A stretch of 64,000 bases of DNA from Clostridium_AD estertheticum_D (GTDB lineage Bacteria; Bacillota; Clostridia; Clostridiales; Clostridiaceae), in the NCBI RefSeq assembly GCF_018861295.1, contig NZ_JAHLDM010000010.1, positions 1 through 64,000 of the forward strand, read 5' to 3'. The notes under the pieces were generated by a model that worked only from the letters and a program-made list of their open reading frames with translations, was not told the origin of the DNA and searched no databases. Shown piece by piece: positions 53,076-61,787 of the stretch (position 1 is the stretch's first letter; every line of letters begins with the position of its first letter). The position numbers were made by a program, and so were the translations under genes.

Positions 53076-54341
53076 ATGGATAAATCAGGGAAAATATATG
53101 TAAAAGCAATGAATAAGTATAATGATGGCTATATAGACAAGGCGTTAGACCTTTGTGAAAAAAGTATTTCTTTAAAGAGTACAAATGCTGCTGCTCTAAA
53201 TTTAAAGGGTATTTTATATTATTTAAAAGGTGATTTAGAAAATGCTAAGAAAATGTGGGATATCAATTATAAAAGAAATAATGATAAAGTATCAAAGAAA
53301 TATCTATCCGATAGTTTGAGAGATAAGAAAAGATTACAATTATATATAAAGGCATTGGAGTTAATAAAGCAATTAAACATATGTGAGGCCTTAGAAACTT
53401 TAAAACAATGCCAAGATAGTGATTTTAATTCTATAAATGTGAATAACAACATAAGTCTTTGTTATATAAAGCAAGGCGAATATGATAAAGCATTACAATA
53501 TATAAATGAGGTTATAAAAGTAGATAAGAAGAATGCCGAGGCGAGTATTAATAAGGAGACATTAATAAAATATGGAAACTTAAAGAGAAAAATAAATTAT
53601 GTAAAAATAGGTGTAGTTACTGCGAGCCTATTATTAATTATAACTGTGATATTTATAGGCGAAAAAAACATTTACAATATAAAACATATTTCAACAATGG
53701 GTGCACAAAAACTACAAAGTGGAATATCATTAATAAAGGGAAATGACAAATTAGTAGCAATTAAGAAGAATACTAATTTAGATAAATCGAGTACAAAAAT
53801 GGTAGGCAACAAAGTACAAAAAATTCAAGAATTCCCACGAGAACAATTTAAGGTAAGCATAAAGAATAAAAATATGGAGCAAATAGTTTCGTATGTTAAT
53901 AGATGGAATAAAGCTGATTTAGAGATGAATGATAAGTTACTTATGGTAAAAGGTGAAGAAATTATAAAAAGCGAGGGAGTATTATACTTTTATAATAAAG
54001 GTGTAGGTTATATAAAGGATAAAGAGTATACTAAAGCTCAAAAGTATTTCTTATACGCGTTACCATATTCTAAAGGTAATTATTTACAAGAACATATTCT
54101 TTACATGTTAGCAGTAAGTTATAAAGCTAGTTCCGACTTCCAGAATGCTGTTAAATACTATGAGCTTATTTTAAAGCAATTTCCAAGTGGAAGTTACTCC
54201 GAGGAAGTCTTATATAATTTAGTTTTAATAAACAAAGAGGTAGATTCAAATAAAGCAAAATTTTATGCTGAAAAATTAGTGGAACAATTTCCGGATTCGT
54301 TATATAAGAACTCGATAGTAAAGAAAATATTGGGTATATAA
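53076..54341 (+). CDS. TPR-repeat membrane protein
   Basis: A 421-aa protein of unknown function. The N-terminal part (about 1-165) holds tetratricopeptide-like repeats (DGYIDKALDLCEKSISLK, GEYDKALQYINEVIKVDKK). One transmembrane helix (about 175-195; VVTASLLLIITVIFI) follows. A charged linker leads to a second TPR block (about 300-420; KEYTKAQKYFLYALPYSKGN, FQNAVKYYELILKQFPSGSY). This TPR-TM-TPR layout suggests a scaffold with repeats on both faces of the membrane. RBS AAAGGTGA. It is monocistronic, before trxA. Confidence 0.8.
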   Translation: MDKSGKIYVKAMNKYNDGYIDKALDLCEKSISLKSTNAAALNLKGILYYLKGDLENAKKMWDINYKRNNDKVSKKYLSDSLRDKKRLQLYIKALELIKQLNICEALETLKQCQDSDFNSINVNNNISLCYIKQGEYDKALQYINEVIKVDKKNAEASINKETLIKYGNLKRKINYVKIGVVTASLLLIITVIFIGEKNIYNIKHISTMGAQKLQSGISLIKGNDKLVAIKKNTNLDKSSTKMVGNKVQKIQEFPREQFKVSIKNKNMEQIVSYVNRWNKADLEMNDKLLMVKGEEIIKSEGVLYFYNKGVGYIKDKEYTKAQKYFLYALPYSKGNYLQEHILYMLAVSYKASSDFQNAVKYYELILKQFPSGSYSEEVLYNLVLINKEVDSNKAKFYAEKLVEQFPDSLYKNSIVKKILGI

Positions 54342-54484
54342 AAATAAATAACATAGCAAAGGTGTAATAGACATCTTTAAGTTTTACTTTGGGTATACTA
54401 ATTTTAAAATATGTAACACAAATTTCACAACCCTATTACACATTTTAAAAATATTGATATAGAAGAGGTCAATTTGTAATATTA

Positions 54485-54513
54485 TTGACTAGTAACAGTA
54501 TAAGGTATACAAT
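54485..54513 (+). promoter_or_regulatory. trxA promoter
   Basis: TTGACT (54485-54490), a 17-nt spacer, TACAAT (54508-54513), immediately upstream of the palindrome at 54529. Confidence 0.75.
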
Positions 54514-54528
54514 AATAACAATATAAAC

Positions 54529-54545
54529 ATACCCTAGCGGGGTAT
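54529..54545 (+). promoter_or_regulatory. Palindromic operator candidate upstream of trxA
   Basis: ATACCC-TAGCG-GGGTAT, a perfect 6-bp inverted repeat about 16 bp after the -10. It resembles operators of the CsoR/CstR/RcnR family (ATACCC...GGGTAT type). It could also form a small RNA hairpin before the RBS. No regulator of this family is encoded in the window. Confidence 0.5.
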
Positions 54546-54564
54546 AATAAATGGAGGTAATAAT

Positions 54565-54882
54565 ATGATAAAAGAAGTTAATGATATAAATTTTAATGAA
54601 GAAATAGGAAATTCAGATAATATAGTTGTAGTTGATTTTTGGGCACCTTGGTGTGGACCTTGTAAAATGTTAAGTCCTGTAATTGAAGAATTAGCAAAAG
54701 AGATGGGAACAAATGTTAAATTTGCTAAAATAAATGTGGATGAAAGTCCTATAACGGCATCAACATACAAAATTTCAAGTATTCCAACAGTTATGGTATT
54801 TAATAAGGATTCTGTTAAAGAAACATTAGTAGGATTTAGACCAAAGGCTGAGCTTAAGAAAGTAATAGAGAAAAATTTATAA
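54565..54882 (+). CDS. trxA: Thioredoxin
   Basis: A 105-aa dithiol carrier with active site WAPWCGPCKM near residue 30 and the cis-Pro loop SIPTVMVF. RBS TGGAGGT. It has its own promoter and operator-like palindrome, and a terminator separates it from the reductase gene at 55096. The electron source is probably that reductase. Confidence 0.96.
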   Translation: MIKEVNDINFNEEIGNSDNIVVVDFWAPWCGPCKMLSPVIEELAKEMGTNVKFAKINVDESPITASTYKISSIPTVMVFNKDSVKETLVGFRPKAELKKVIEKNL

Positions 54883-54964
54883 AATTTTAAATACAATTAA
54901 GTCATAATAGTACTTAGAAAGCAAATAAAACAATAAAATAACATATATAGTTAGTAAAATATTT

Positions 54965-55016
54965 TGGAGATAGATAATTTAAATTTTTATAATTTAAATA
55001 AATATCTCCATTTTTA
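54965..55016 (+). terminator. Terminator between trxA and the reductase gene
   Basis: The outer stem TGGAGATA / TATCTCCA encloses an inner ATTTAAAT repeat and is followed by TTTTT. Partial read-through could still let both genes respond together. Confidence 0.75.
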
Positions 55017-55095
55017 AAGGTATAGAATATTTACTAATGATAAGGATAAACTGTTAATTATTGTGCATTTAGGTAAACCAAGAGGAGGAGAAAGT

Positions 55096-55965
55096 ATGAG
55101 TGAGAGATATGATATAGCTATAATTGGAACAGGCCCAGCAGGGCTAGAAGCAGCAATTAATGCTAAAATAAGAAATAAAAATATAGTAATCTTTGGGAAT
55201 AAAGATCTCAGTCCTAAATTATCAAAAGCGGCAAAGGTAAATAATTATTTAGGCCTTTATAACGTTACAGGAATTGAACTTAAAAACAAATTTGCAGATC
55301 ATATTGAGGATATGGGTGTAGAGATTGTAAATGAAAAAATAAACAATGTTTATGCTATGGGGGATTATTTTGCTCTGATGGTAAATGAAAAGGTATATGA
55401 GGCTAAAGCTATAATATTAGCTACAGGTATAGAATATACTAAGCCATTAATAGGAGAAGAAGAATTCTTAGGAAAAGGAGTAGGATATTGTGCTACCTGT
55501 GATGCTCCATTATATAAGGGGAAAACAGTTGTTATAGTTGGTTATAATAAAGAAAGCGTCGAAGAAGCTAATTATGTAAGTGAGTTAAGTGGAAAAACAT
55601 ATTATATACCAATGTATAAAGGTGAATATAATTTAAATGAAAATGTAGAAATTATAAATAACAAGCCTTTAAAAATAGTTGGAGATGATGTGGTTACTAA
55701 GATGATTTTAGATCAAGGTGAAATAGCTACAGATGGTATTTTTATGTTAAGAGACAGCGTATCTCCGAGTCAATTAGTACCAGGTATTGAGATAGAGAAT
55801 GGTCATATAAAGGTCAATAGAGATATGAAAACAAATATAGAAGGATGTTATGCAGCAGGAGATTGTACTGGCACACCATATCAATATATGAAATCTGCAG
55901 GAGAAGGTTTAGTAGCAGCATTATCTGCAGTTTCTTATGTGGATAAGTTACATGAAAATAAATAG
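55096..55965 (+). CDS. Thioredoxin-reductase-like flavoprotein, probably ferredoxin-dependent (FFTR type)
   Basis: A 289-aa two-domain flavoprotein. FAD binding: GTGPAGLEAA near residue 11; redox-active CATC in GYCATCDAPL (about 129-134). The position of the NADPH motif reads VVIVGYNKESVEEA instead of GGGxSAxEEA, and the HRRxxFRA segment is missing (YIPMYKGEYN). Length is short against about 310 for NADPH enzymes. Clostridial enzymes of this kind take electrons from ferredoxin (the FFTR family described from C. acetobutylicum); that role is inferred here. ATG 55096 follows AGGAGGAGA. FAD end motif GCYAAGDCTG is intact. Confidence 0.88.
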   Translation: MSERYDIAIIGTGPAGLEAAINAKIRNKNIVIFGNKDLSPKLSKAAKVNNYLGLYNVTGIELKNKFADHIEDMGVEIVNEKINNVYAMGDYFALMVNEKVYEAKAIILATGIEYTKPLIGEEEFLGKGVGYCATCDAPLYKGKTVVIVGYNKESVEEANYVSELSGKTYYIPMYKGEYNLNENVEIINNKPLKIVGDDVVTKMILDQGEIATDGIFMLRDSVSPSQLVPGIEIENGHIKVNRDMKTNIEGCYAAGDCTGTPYQYMKSAGEGLVAALSAVSYVDKLHENK

Positions 55966-56003
55966 AAACATAAATGAATTTTAATTTATCTAATATAATT
56001 AAT

Positions 56004-56048
56004 AAAACCAGGTAGTTAGCGAAAGTTAACTGTCTGGTTTTAATTTTA
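56004..56048. terminator. Bidirectional terminator between the reductase gene and the hydrolase gene
   Basis: AAAACCAGGTAGTTA pairs with TTAACTGTCTGGTTTT around GCGAAAG, with T/A-rich sequence on both sides. It serves the converging genes. Confidence 0.8.
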
Positions 56049-56062
56049 TGAGCTATATTTTT

Positions 56063-56620
56063 TTATTTAACTACAAAGAAAACGTGATTTCCTATTGTCT
56101 TTATATTCGTTTTGTTTATACTTTTCATCCATCCTGAAGTAGCTATTTCAGGATTATAATAGAAAACAGCATTATAAGTAGGATCTTTACCCTTTAATGC
56201 ATCTAGTACTGCAGTGTAACAGGCTGAATCAGGGATAACATTTGATTTGCCATTGTGATATACCTTTCCATTTTTAACACAAGAGAAAGCATTCTTTTGA
56301 TTAATAACACCGGAAATAGATTTTGGGAAATGACTATCACTAGCACGATTTAATATAACTGATGCTACGGCAAGTTTGCCACTATCAGGTTCGCCACAAC
56401 TCTCAGCATATACAACTTGAGACATTAAATAAATATCATTATCGGTAATACAAATTGAGTTATTTGACTTATTAAATACTTCTACTGCCTCTACTTGTTC
56501 ATTATATAAATCTTTACTCGCTGATCCAAATGAATACAAATGTTCACCACTTACGCTTAAACTAGGAAATGCTAAAAACAATGTTAGCATCATACATGAT
56601 AAAAAAGTAAGCTTTTTCAT
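56063..56620 (-). CDS. SleB-like cell-wall hydrolase (Hydrolase_2)
   Basis: A 185-aa exported protein. The signal peptide is about 1-25 (LTFLSCMMLTLFLAFPSLS), then a linker and a Hydrolase_2 domain (about 58-185): LMSQVVYAESCGEPDSGKLAV carries the catalytic Glu, with VASVILNRASDSHFPKS and KNAFSCV. The family contains the spore cortex-lytic SleB. It is expressed from the minus strand behind a c-di-AMP riboswitch (56638). The product may act in spore germination or vegetative wall turnover. Confidence 0.88.
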   Translation of the reverse strand: MKKLTFLSCMMLTLFLAFPSLSVSGEHLYSFGSASKDLYNEQVEAVEVFNKSNNSICITDNDIYLMSQVVYAESCGEPDSGKLAVASVILNRASDSHFPKSISGVINQKNAFSCVKNGKVYHNGKSNVIPDSACYTAVLDALKGKDPTYNAVFYYNPEIATSGWMKSINKTNIKTIGNHVFFVVK

Positions 56621-56635
56621 ATTTTTTCTCTCCTT

Positions 56636-56725
56636 TTGCCTGCGGAGTTAGCTGACGGGTTCGGGAAAGGTTTAACCTACACAATTAGTGATTCACCCCA
56701 GATGCTTGGTTCCTCCGCGTATTTT
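56636..56725 (-). promoter_or_regulatory. Cyclic di-AMP riboswitch (ydaO-yuaA class)
   Basis: Read on the minus strand it has GCGGAGGAACCAAGC, GGGGTGAATC, GTAGGTT, CCCGAACCCGTCAGCTAACT and CTCCGCAGGC, the ydaO-yuaA consensus. P1 is GCGGAG / CTCCGC. Its 3' end is only about 8 nt from the hydrolase RBS (AGGAGAG), with no terminator between, suggesting control of translation. High c-di-AMP normally switches these genes off. Confidence 0.92.
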
Positions 56726-56820
56726 TTACTTCGGCTAATATAGTATTACCTAGAGTGTGAAAATAATACATTAATATTTTATTATATAACATAAAGCAGT
56801 GTAGAATGAATAATATAGAC

Positions 56821-57843
56821 TTATTGATTCTTTAGCTCAGTATAGGATTTAATATAATTAGCATATGAAGTTTCTACGTCTTTAAATAGTGTATTGGACG
56901 AAGTATATAAAGATTCCAATACTTTCGGAGTTATCGATGTATTTGAAGTTTTAGAATTTTCATTTGTCATAGCAATTTTGAAATCACTTAAGTAACTTTC
57001 ATATTTATCTAATAAAATTTTGAAGGATTCATAAGTGGGAATTGCGGATGTAGGAACAGTTAAAATTTTAAATGTACTTTGAAGATTGTTTAGTTTTGAG
57101 AAATCATCATCAACTAGTTTTGAAAGATTATAATAGGACATCTCTTTTTTTCTCACTTTTATTGTATATGAGTAAAGATTACTTTTAACATTTAAGAAAT
57201 CAGTGGATAGGCCATCAATATCACTTATAAATTCTTGGTTTTGACGTGACTTAAGAACAGTTTCTTTTTTTATCATTACAGCGGTATCACTGTAATCAAG
57301 AATATTATCAATGAAAGTTAAAGAGATTTTTGGCAGTGATATTGAAGTATTATGAACATCTATTAATGAATAAAAATTTATGCAGTCATTTCTAAAAGTT
57401 TTAAGATTCTCCATAGACGTTTCTACATCATTTCCAGAAGGATTATTTAAAATTGCTAAAGTCTGTCTATATATTAATAAATTTTTATCTAGGCCGGATT
57501 TTAAATTATCGTTATCTTTTTTATATTTAGTAGTAGGCTGTGAATTTGATAAATTAGCTTTAAAGACAGATAAATCATTAATAATTTTAGGTAATTGTTT
57601 TTTTGCATAGTCAACATCTATTGTTTTATTGCTATTAAATTGGGATACATTTTTATTAACATCATTTATACCGTTAATGGTGGTTATTAAAGTAGTTTTA
57701 TAGGAACTATACACATTAGTTATAGAGGAATAGTAACAAATTAAGAAAATACCTGTAGAGAGCATAATAATTGATAAAAAAAGTATTAGTTTAAAGTTTT
57801 TTCTTTTGTAACTAGTATTTATATTATTTTTATTTAAACCCAA
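56821..57843 (-). CDS. Unknown single-pass membrane-anchored helical protein
   Basis: A 340-aa protein of unknown function. It has a cationic N-terminus (SYKRKNFK), one membrane segment (about 17-38; LILFLSIIMLSTGIFLICYY), then about 300 polar, helix-prone extracellular residues rich in Asn, Ser and Lys with no catalytic motif seen. The TTG start follows AAGGAGTGA on the minus strand. It is separated by 100 nt from the c-di-AMP riboswitch that lies downstream on the same strand. It could be a surface or sensor-type protein; I recognise no family. Confidence 0.7.
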   Translation of the reverse strand: MGLNKNNINTSYKRKNFKLILFLSIIMLSTGIFLICYYSSITNVYSSYKTTLITTINGINDVNKNVSQFNSNKTIDVDYAKKQLPKIINDLSVFKANLSNSQPTTKYKKDNDNLKSGLDKNLLIYRQTLAILNNPSGNDVETSMENLKTFRNDCINFYSLIDVHNTSISLPKISLTFIDNILDYSDTAVMIKKETVLKSRQNQEFISDIDGLSTDFLNVKSNLYSYTIKVRKKEMSYYNLSKLVDDDFSKLNNLQSTFKILTVPTSAIPTYESFKILLDKYESYLSDFKIAMTNENSKTSNTSITPKVLESLYTSSNTLFKDVETSYANYIKSYTELKNQ

Positions 57844-58078
57844 AATAATTCACTCCTTCATTAATTTCATTATATTCTTATATTAATATGATACATATAT
57901 TATTCTAGTTAAATTGCAGAATTATACCATTTTAAATTTAAAAGTATCATACATTTAATAGAACGATTTTTAGCATAAGCTTAATTGTTACAATAAAATT
58001 AACTTATAATATATACTAATAAAGCAAAGCATAGTGTATAATTGGAAGTAAGAGTTTTAGTTGAGGGGTGTGAGCTTT

Positions 58079-58924
58079 ATGGAAGTATATAAGTTTATTA
58101 TGAATACGATCAAAAATATAAGTGTATATTCAATTCTAGATATACTAGTGGTGGCTTTTATATTTTACAAAAGTTACATGCTAATGAGGGAAACAAGAGC
58201 TATACAGTTATTAAAAGGAATTATTTTTATTTTTGTACTTATTCCAATAAGTCAGTTTCTTAATTTAACAGTATTAAACTGGATATTAAACAAAACAATA
58301 ACAATTGGTGTTTTAACTATTATTATCATCTTTCAACCAGAGATAAGAAGAGCCTTAGAGCATATTGGAAGAACGGCTTTTGCTGATAAGCACATATTTG
58401 AAGATGAAGAAGTAATGGAGAAGGTTATAACTGAAATTGTTAATGCTGTTGAAATACTATCAAAAAGTAAAACAGGCGCACTAATAGTAATAGAACAAAG
58501 AACAGGTATTGGGGAAATAATTAAAACAGGAAATACTCTAGATGCCGTAATATCTGCTGCCTTGTTAGAAAATATATTTGTAGTTAACACGCCCCTTCAT
58601 GATGGTGCCACGGTAATTAGAAATGATAGAATAATAGCAGCGGGGTGTTTTCTACCTTTAACTAATAGTGATAAAATAAGTAAAAAGCTTGGAACAAGGC
58701 ATAGAGCAGCAATAGGAGTAACAGAAACTTCAGATGCTTTAACAATAATAGTATCAGAAGAAACAGGTACTATTTCTCTTGCAATGAATGGAAGATTAAT
58801 GAGAAACTACGACAAGGATAAGCTTAAAAATGTACTTGTTCAAATAATAAAGAGAAGACAAACTAAAAAAGTAACATTAAAGGAGAGAGTAAAGGCATGG
58901 ATAAAGAACGTAAAGAACAATTAA
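58079..58924 (+). CDS. cdaA: Diadenylate cyclase CdaA
   Basis: A 281-aa membrane-bound c-di-AMP synthase. Three N-terminal transmembrane segments (about 15-90) precede the DAC domain with DGA (PLHDGATVI) and RHR (GTRHRAAIG). ATG 58079 follows GAGGGGTGTGA; six upstream in-frame codons are atypical. Its end overlaps cdaR by 28 nt. With DisA it makes two cyclases in the window. Confidence 0.95.
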   Translation: MEVYKFIMNTIKNISVYSILDILVVAFIFYKSYMLMRETRAIQLLKGIIFIFVLIPISQFLNLTVLNWILNKTITIGVLTIIIIFQPEIRRALEHIGRTAFADKHIFEDEEVMEKVITEIVNAVEILSKSKTGALIVIEQRTGIGEIIKTGNTLDAVISAALLENIFVVNTPLHDGATVIRNDRIIAAGCFLPLTNSDKISKKLGTRHRAAIGVTETSDALTIIVSEETGTISLAMNGRLMRNYDKDKLKNVLVQIIKRRQTKKVTLKERVKAWIKNVKNN

Positions 58925-60192
58925 TAATTAAAATTTGCTGCGTAATAGCTGCCTTTGCGCTATGGCTTTTCATAACGGGAACGGAAAACCCGTTGACTGC
59001 TTATAAAATTAAAAATATACCTGTAACAATGCTAAATAGCGACGTATTAGCTAAGTCGAATCTTGTTTTAGTTTCAGGACAAGATTTAACAACATCCCTA
59101 AATATTAAAGGGGCTAATACTAGCATACTTCTGGCTATGAAAGCATCTGATTTTACGGTGGTTGCAGATTTAGGCGCATATGCGCTTAAAAGTGGGGAAT
59201 ATAAGATACCTATTGAAATAAAAAAAAGTCCAGATAATATAAATGTGGTAAATAGTGATGGTCTTTTTATAACAATACAGTTAGATGAACTTACTAAGAA
59301 AAAATTGCCTATAAATGTAAATGTAAGCGGAAAACCTAAAGAAGGTTTTTATGCATCAAAGCCGGAGCTATCATCAGATTATGCCACGGTATCAGGTGGT
59401 TCAAAGGTTATAAGTGAAGTTAAAAAAATAGTAATTGACGAAAATATACAGGGTTTGGAATCAAATACATCGAAAAAATACAAGCTTAAAGCGGTAGATG
59501 AATCGGGAAAAGAAATAAAAGATGTTGTTGTAAGTCCAGCCTATATCAATGTTAAAATTCTTGTAAAAAAGACAAAATCCGTAGAAGTTACTGTGAAAAC
59601 TACAGGAAGTTTAGATCCTAAGTATACGTTAGGAAGTATAAAATCTGTACCTGAGGCAGTAGATATAACAGGGAGCTTAGCTGAACTTGATAATCTGAAA
59701 TACTTAAACACAGAAGCTGTTGATTTAAGTAAAATAACTAAGAGTACAACCCTTGAAACAAAGGTTATAATTCCAAAAGGATTAAATTTGGTCGGTGGGG
59801 ATACTATGGTTAAGGTTCAAGTTAATTTAAGTAGTCCAAATGCAGCAAGTGGAGCAGCTACGACAGAAAAGGTAGACAAGACAGTTCAAAAGGATTTAAG
59901 TTTAGATATCAAGTACAATAATTTGGGTGAAACTTATTTAGCGACGTTAGATAATAATAAGACATCAATAACGGTCTCCGGAGTAGAATCAGTTATTAAT
60001 AATCTAGATTTAAATGATTTTTCCGCGAAAGTAGATTTAACAGGTTTAATAGAAGGCAAACAAAGCGTGAATGTAATTGTGTCTATACCAAAGGGAGTAA
60101 CTTTAATATCACACAACCCGGATAAAATAGGAGTAACTATTACGAAAAAGCAAACGGAGGTACCAGTGAGCAATGACAATAAGAGTAAATAA
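58897..60192 (+). CDS. cdaR: CdaR (YbbR-domain) regulator of CdaA
   Basis: A 431-aa protein with one N-terminal transmembrane segment (IIKICCVIAAFALWLFITG) and several YbbR beta repeats outside the membrane (starts near 30, 115, 205 and 330, e.g. KKLPINVNVSGKPKEGF, KSVEVTVKTTGSLDPKY). CdaR binds CdaA and modulates its activity. ATG follows AAGGAGAG inside cdaA. In Bacillus glmM follows; here a FAD-dependent gene overlaps the 3' end instead. Confidence 0.92.
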   Translation: MDKERKEQLIIKICCVIAAFALWLFITGTENPLTAYKIKNIPVTMLNSDVLAKSNLVLVSGQDLTTSLNIKGANTSILLAMKASDFTVVADLGAYALKSGEYKIPIEIKKSPDNINVVNSDGLFITIQLDELTKKKLPINVNVSGKPKEGFYASKPELSSDYATVSGGSKVISEVKKIVIDENIQGLESNTSKKYKLKAVDESGKEIKDVVVSPAYINVKILVKKTKSVEVTVKTTGSLDPKYTLGSIKSVPEAVDITGSLAELDNLKYLNTEAVDLSKITKSTTLETKVIIPKGLNLVGGDTMVKVQVNLSSPNAASGAATTEKVDKTVQKDLSLDIKYNNLGETYLATLDNNKTSITVSGVESVINNLDLNDFSAKVDLTGLIEGKQSVNVIVSIPKGVTLISHNPDKIGVTITKKQTEVPVSNDNKSK

Positions 60193-61771
60193 CATAACTT
60201 TAGATATAGATGAACCAATAGACGATTTAAGGATAAAAGCTGCAAAATTAATGAGAGTTTCTGATAGTGAAATAAAAAAAATTAAAATAGCTAAAGAATC
60301 TATAGATGCTAGGAAAAAAAATAATATTAAGTTTAATTATGCCGTTAACATCACAATGGATAATGAAATAAATGTAGTCACAAGAGCAAACAATAAAGAT
60401 GTTAAGCTTGAAGAAGACAAATACGAGGCTGAGTTTGAATTTGGAACTAAAAAAATGAAGCATAGACCAATAATAGTAGGAATGGGACCAGCAGGAATGT
60501 TTGCTGGTATTCTTATGGCACAAAAGGGATATAAACCTTTAATTATCGAAAGAGGAGAAAAGGTAGAGAATAGGACAAAGACAATAAATAAATTTTGGAC
60601 AAGAGCGGTATTAAATACAGAATCTAATGTGCAGTTTGGTGAAGGTGGGGCAGGGACTTTTTCAGACGGAAAGCTAACTACAAGAATAAAGGACACTAGA
60701 TGTGATTATATATTAGAAGAATTTGTAAAAGCGGGTGCACCGGAAGAAATAGTGTATATTGGGAAACCTCATATAGGTACAGATGTGTTAAAAGACGTTG
60801 TGAAGAACATTCGTGAAGCTATTATTAAGTTAGGTGGAGAAGTAAGATTTAATAGTAAACTTGAGGATATTAAGATTAAAGATGCAAAACTTCAGAGCAT
60901 AATAGTAAATGGAGAAGAAATACCTTGTGATAATTTAATTTTAGCACCGGGGCATAGTTCAAGGGACACTTATGAAATGTTATATAAAAATGGCGTGTTT
61001 ATGTCTAGTAAACCATTTGCAGTTGGGGTTCGAATAGAGCATCCACAAGATATGATTAATGAAAATCAATATGGAAAATATGCAAGTCACCCGAGACTAA
61101 AAGCTGCAGATTACAAGCTTACTTATAAAAGTGGCAAATTGGGCAGATCAGTATATAGTTTTTGTATGTGTCCAGGAGGAGCTGTAGTGTCCGCAGCGTC
61201 AGAACAAGGAAAACTTGTAATAAATGGTATGAGTGAGTACAATAGAGATAAAAAAAATGCAAACTCAGCAATAGTGGTATCAGTAGGACCTAAGGACTTC
61301 GCCTCTGATAATCCACTAGCTGGCATTGAATTTCAAAGGTATTATGAGGGACTAGCATATAATATAGGCGGAGAGAACTATAATGCACCAGTGCAATTAG
61401 TTGGTGATTTCCTTAAGGGCAATGTTAGTGATAAAATAGGTAGTATAAAGCCAAGTTATACACCTGGTTATAAATTAGCAAATCTTACTAACTGTTTACC
61501 TACTTATGTAACAGATGCTATAAAAGAGGCTTTACCTAATTTTGAACATAAAATAAATGGGTTTTCAAGAAATGATGCAATACTTACGGGTATAGAAACA
61601 AGAACGTCTGCACCAGTAAGAATTGATAGAAATGAAGAGTTTCAAAGTATATCTTTAGAGGGGTTATACCCAGCAGGAGAAGGAGCTGGATATGCAGGTG
61701 GGATAATTTCTGCGGCAGTTGATGGATTAAAAATTGCTGAAAGTATAATGAAAAAATGGAAATGTGTATAA
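60173..61771 (+). CDS. FAD-dependent oxidoreductase (COG2509-like)
   Basis: A 532-aa protein. An N-terminal domain (about 1-95) precedes the FAD-binding Rossmann motif PIIVGMGPAGMFAG (about 100), then VQFGEGGAGTFSDGKLTTR and RSVYSFCMCPGGAVVSAASE with conserved cysteines; the C-terminal FAD site is LYPAGEGAGYAGGI. It resembles uncharacterised FAD-dependent dehydrogenases common in Firmicutes. The start overlaps cdaR by 20 nt, with GGAGGTACC as RBS. Substrate and electron acceptor are unknown. Confidence 0.85.
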   Translation: MTIRVNNITLDIDEPIDDLRIKAAKLMRVSDSEIKKIKIAKESIDARKKNNIKFNYAVNITMDNEINVVTRANNKDVKLEEDKYEAEFEFGTKKMKHRPIIVGMGPAGMFAGILMAQKGYKPLIIERGEKVENRTKTINKFWTRAVLNTESNVQFGEGGAGTFSDGKLTTRIKDTRCDYILEEFVKAGAPEEIVYIGKPHIGTDVLKDVVKNIREAIIKLGGEVRFNSKLEDIKIKDAKLQSIIVNGEEIPCDNLILAPGHSSRDTYEMLYKNGVFMSSKPFAVGVRIEHPQDMINENQYGKYASHPRLKAADYKLTYKSGKLGRSVYSFCMCPGGAVVSAASEQGKLVINGMSEYNRDKKNANSAIVVSVGPKDFASDNPLAGIEFQRYYEGLAYNIGGENYNAPVQLVGDFLKGNVSDKIGSIKPSYTPGYKLANLTNCLPTYVTDAIKEALPNFEHKINGFSRNDAILTGIETRTSAPVRIDRNEEFQSISLEGLYPAGEGAGYAGGIISAAVDGLKIAESIMKKWKCV

Positions 61772-61787
61772 TAATTTCTCTAAACTC

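Noticed and set aside
57380..57610. 76-aa plus-strand ORF inside the 56821 gene
   Set aside because: It lies antisense to a gene that has a good RBS and membrane anchor, and itself has no RBS or known family.
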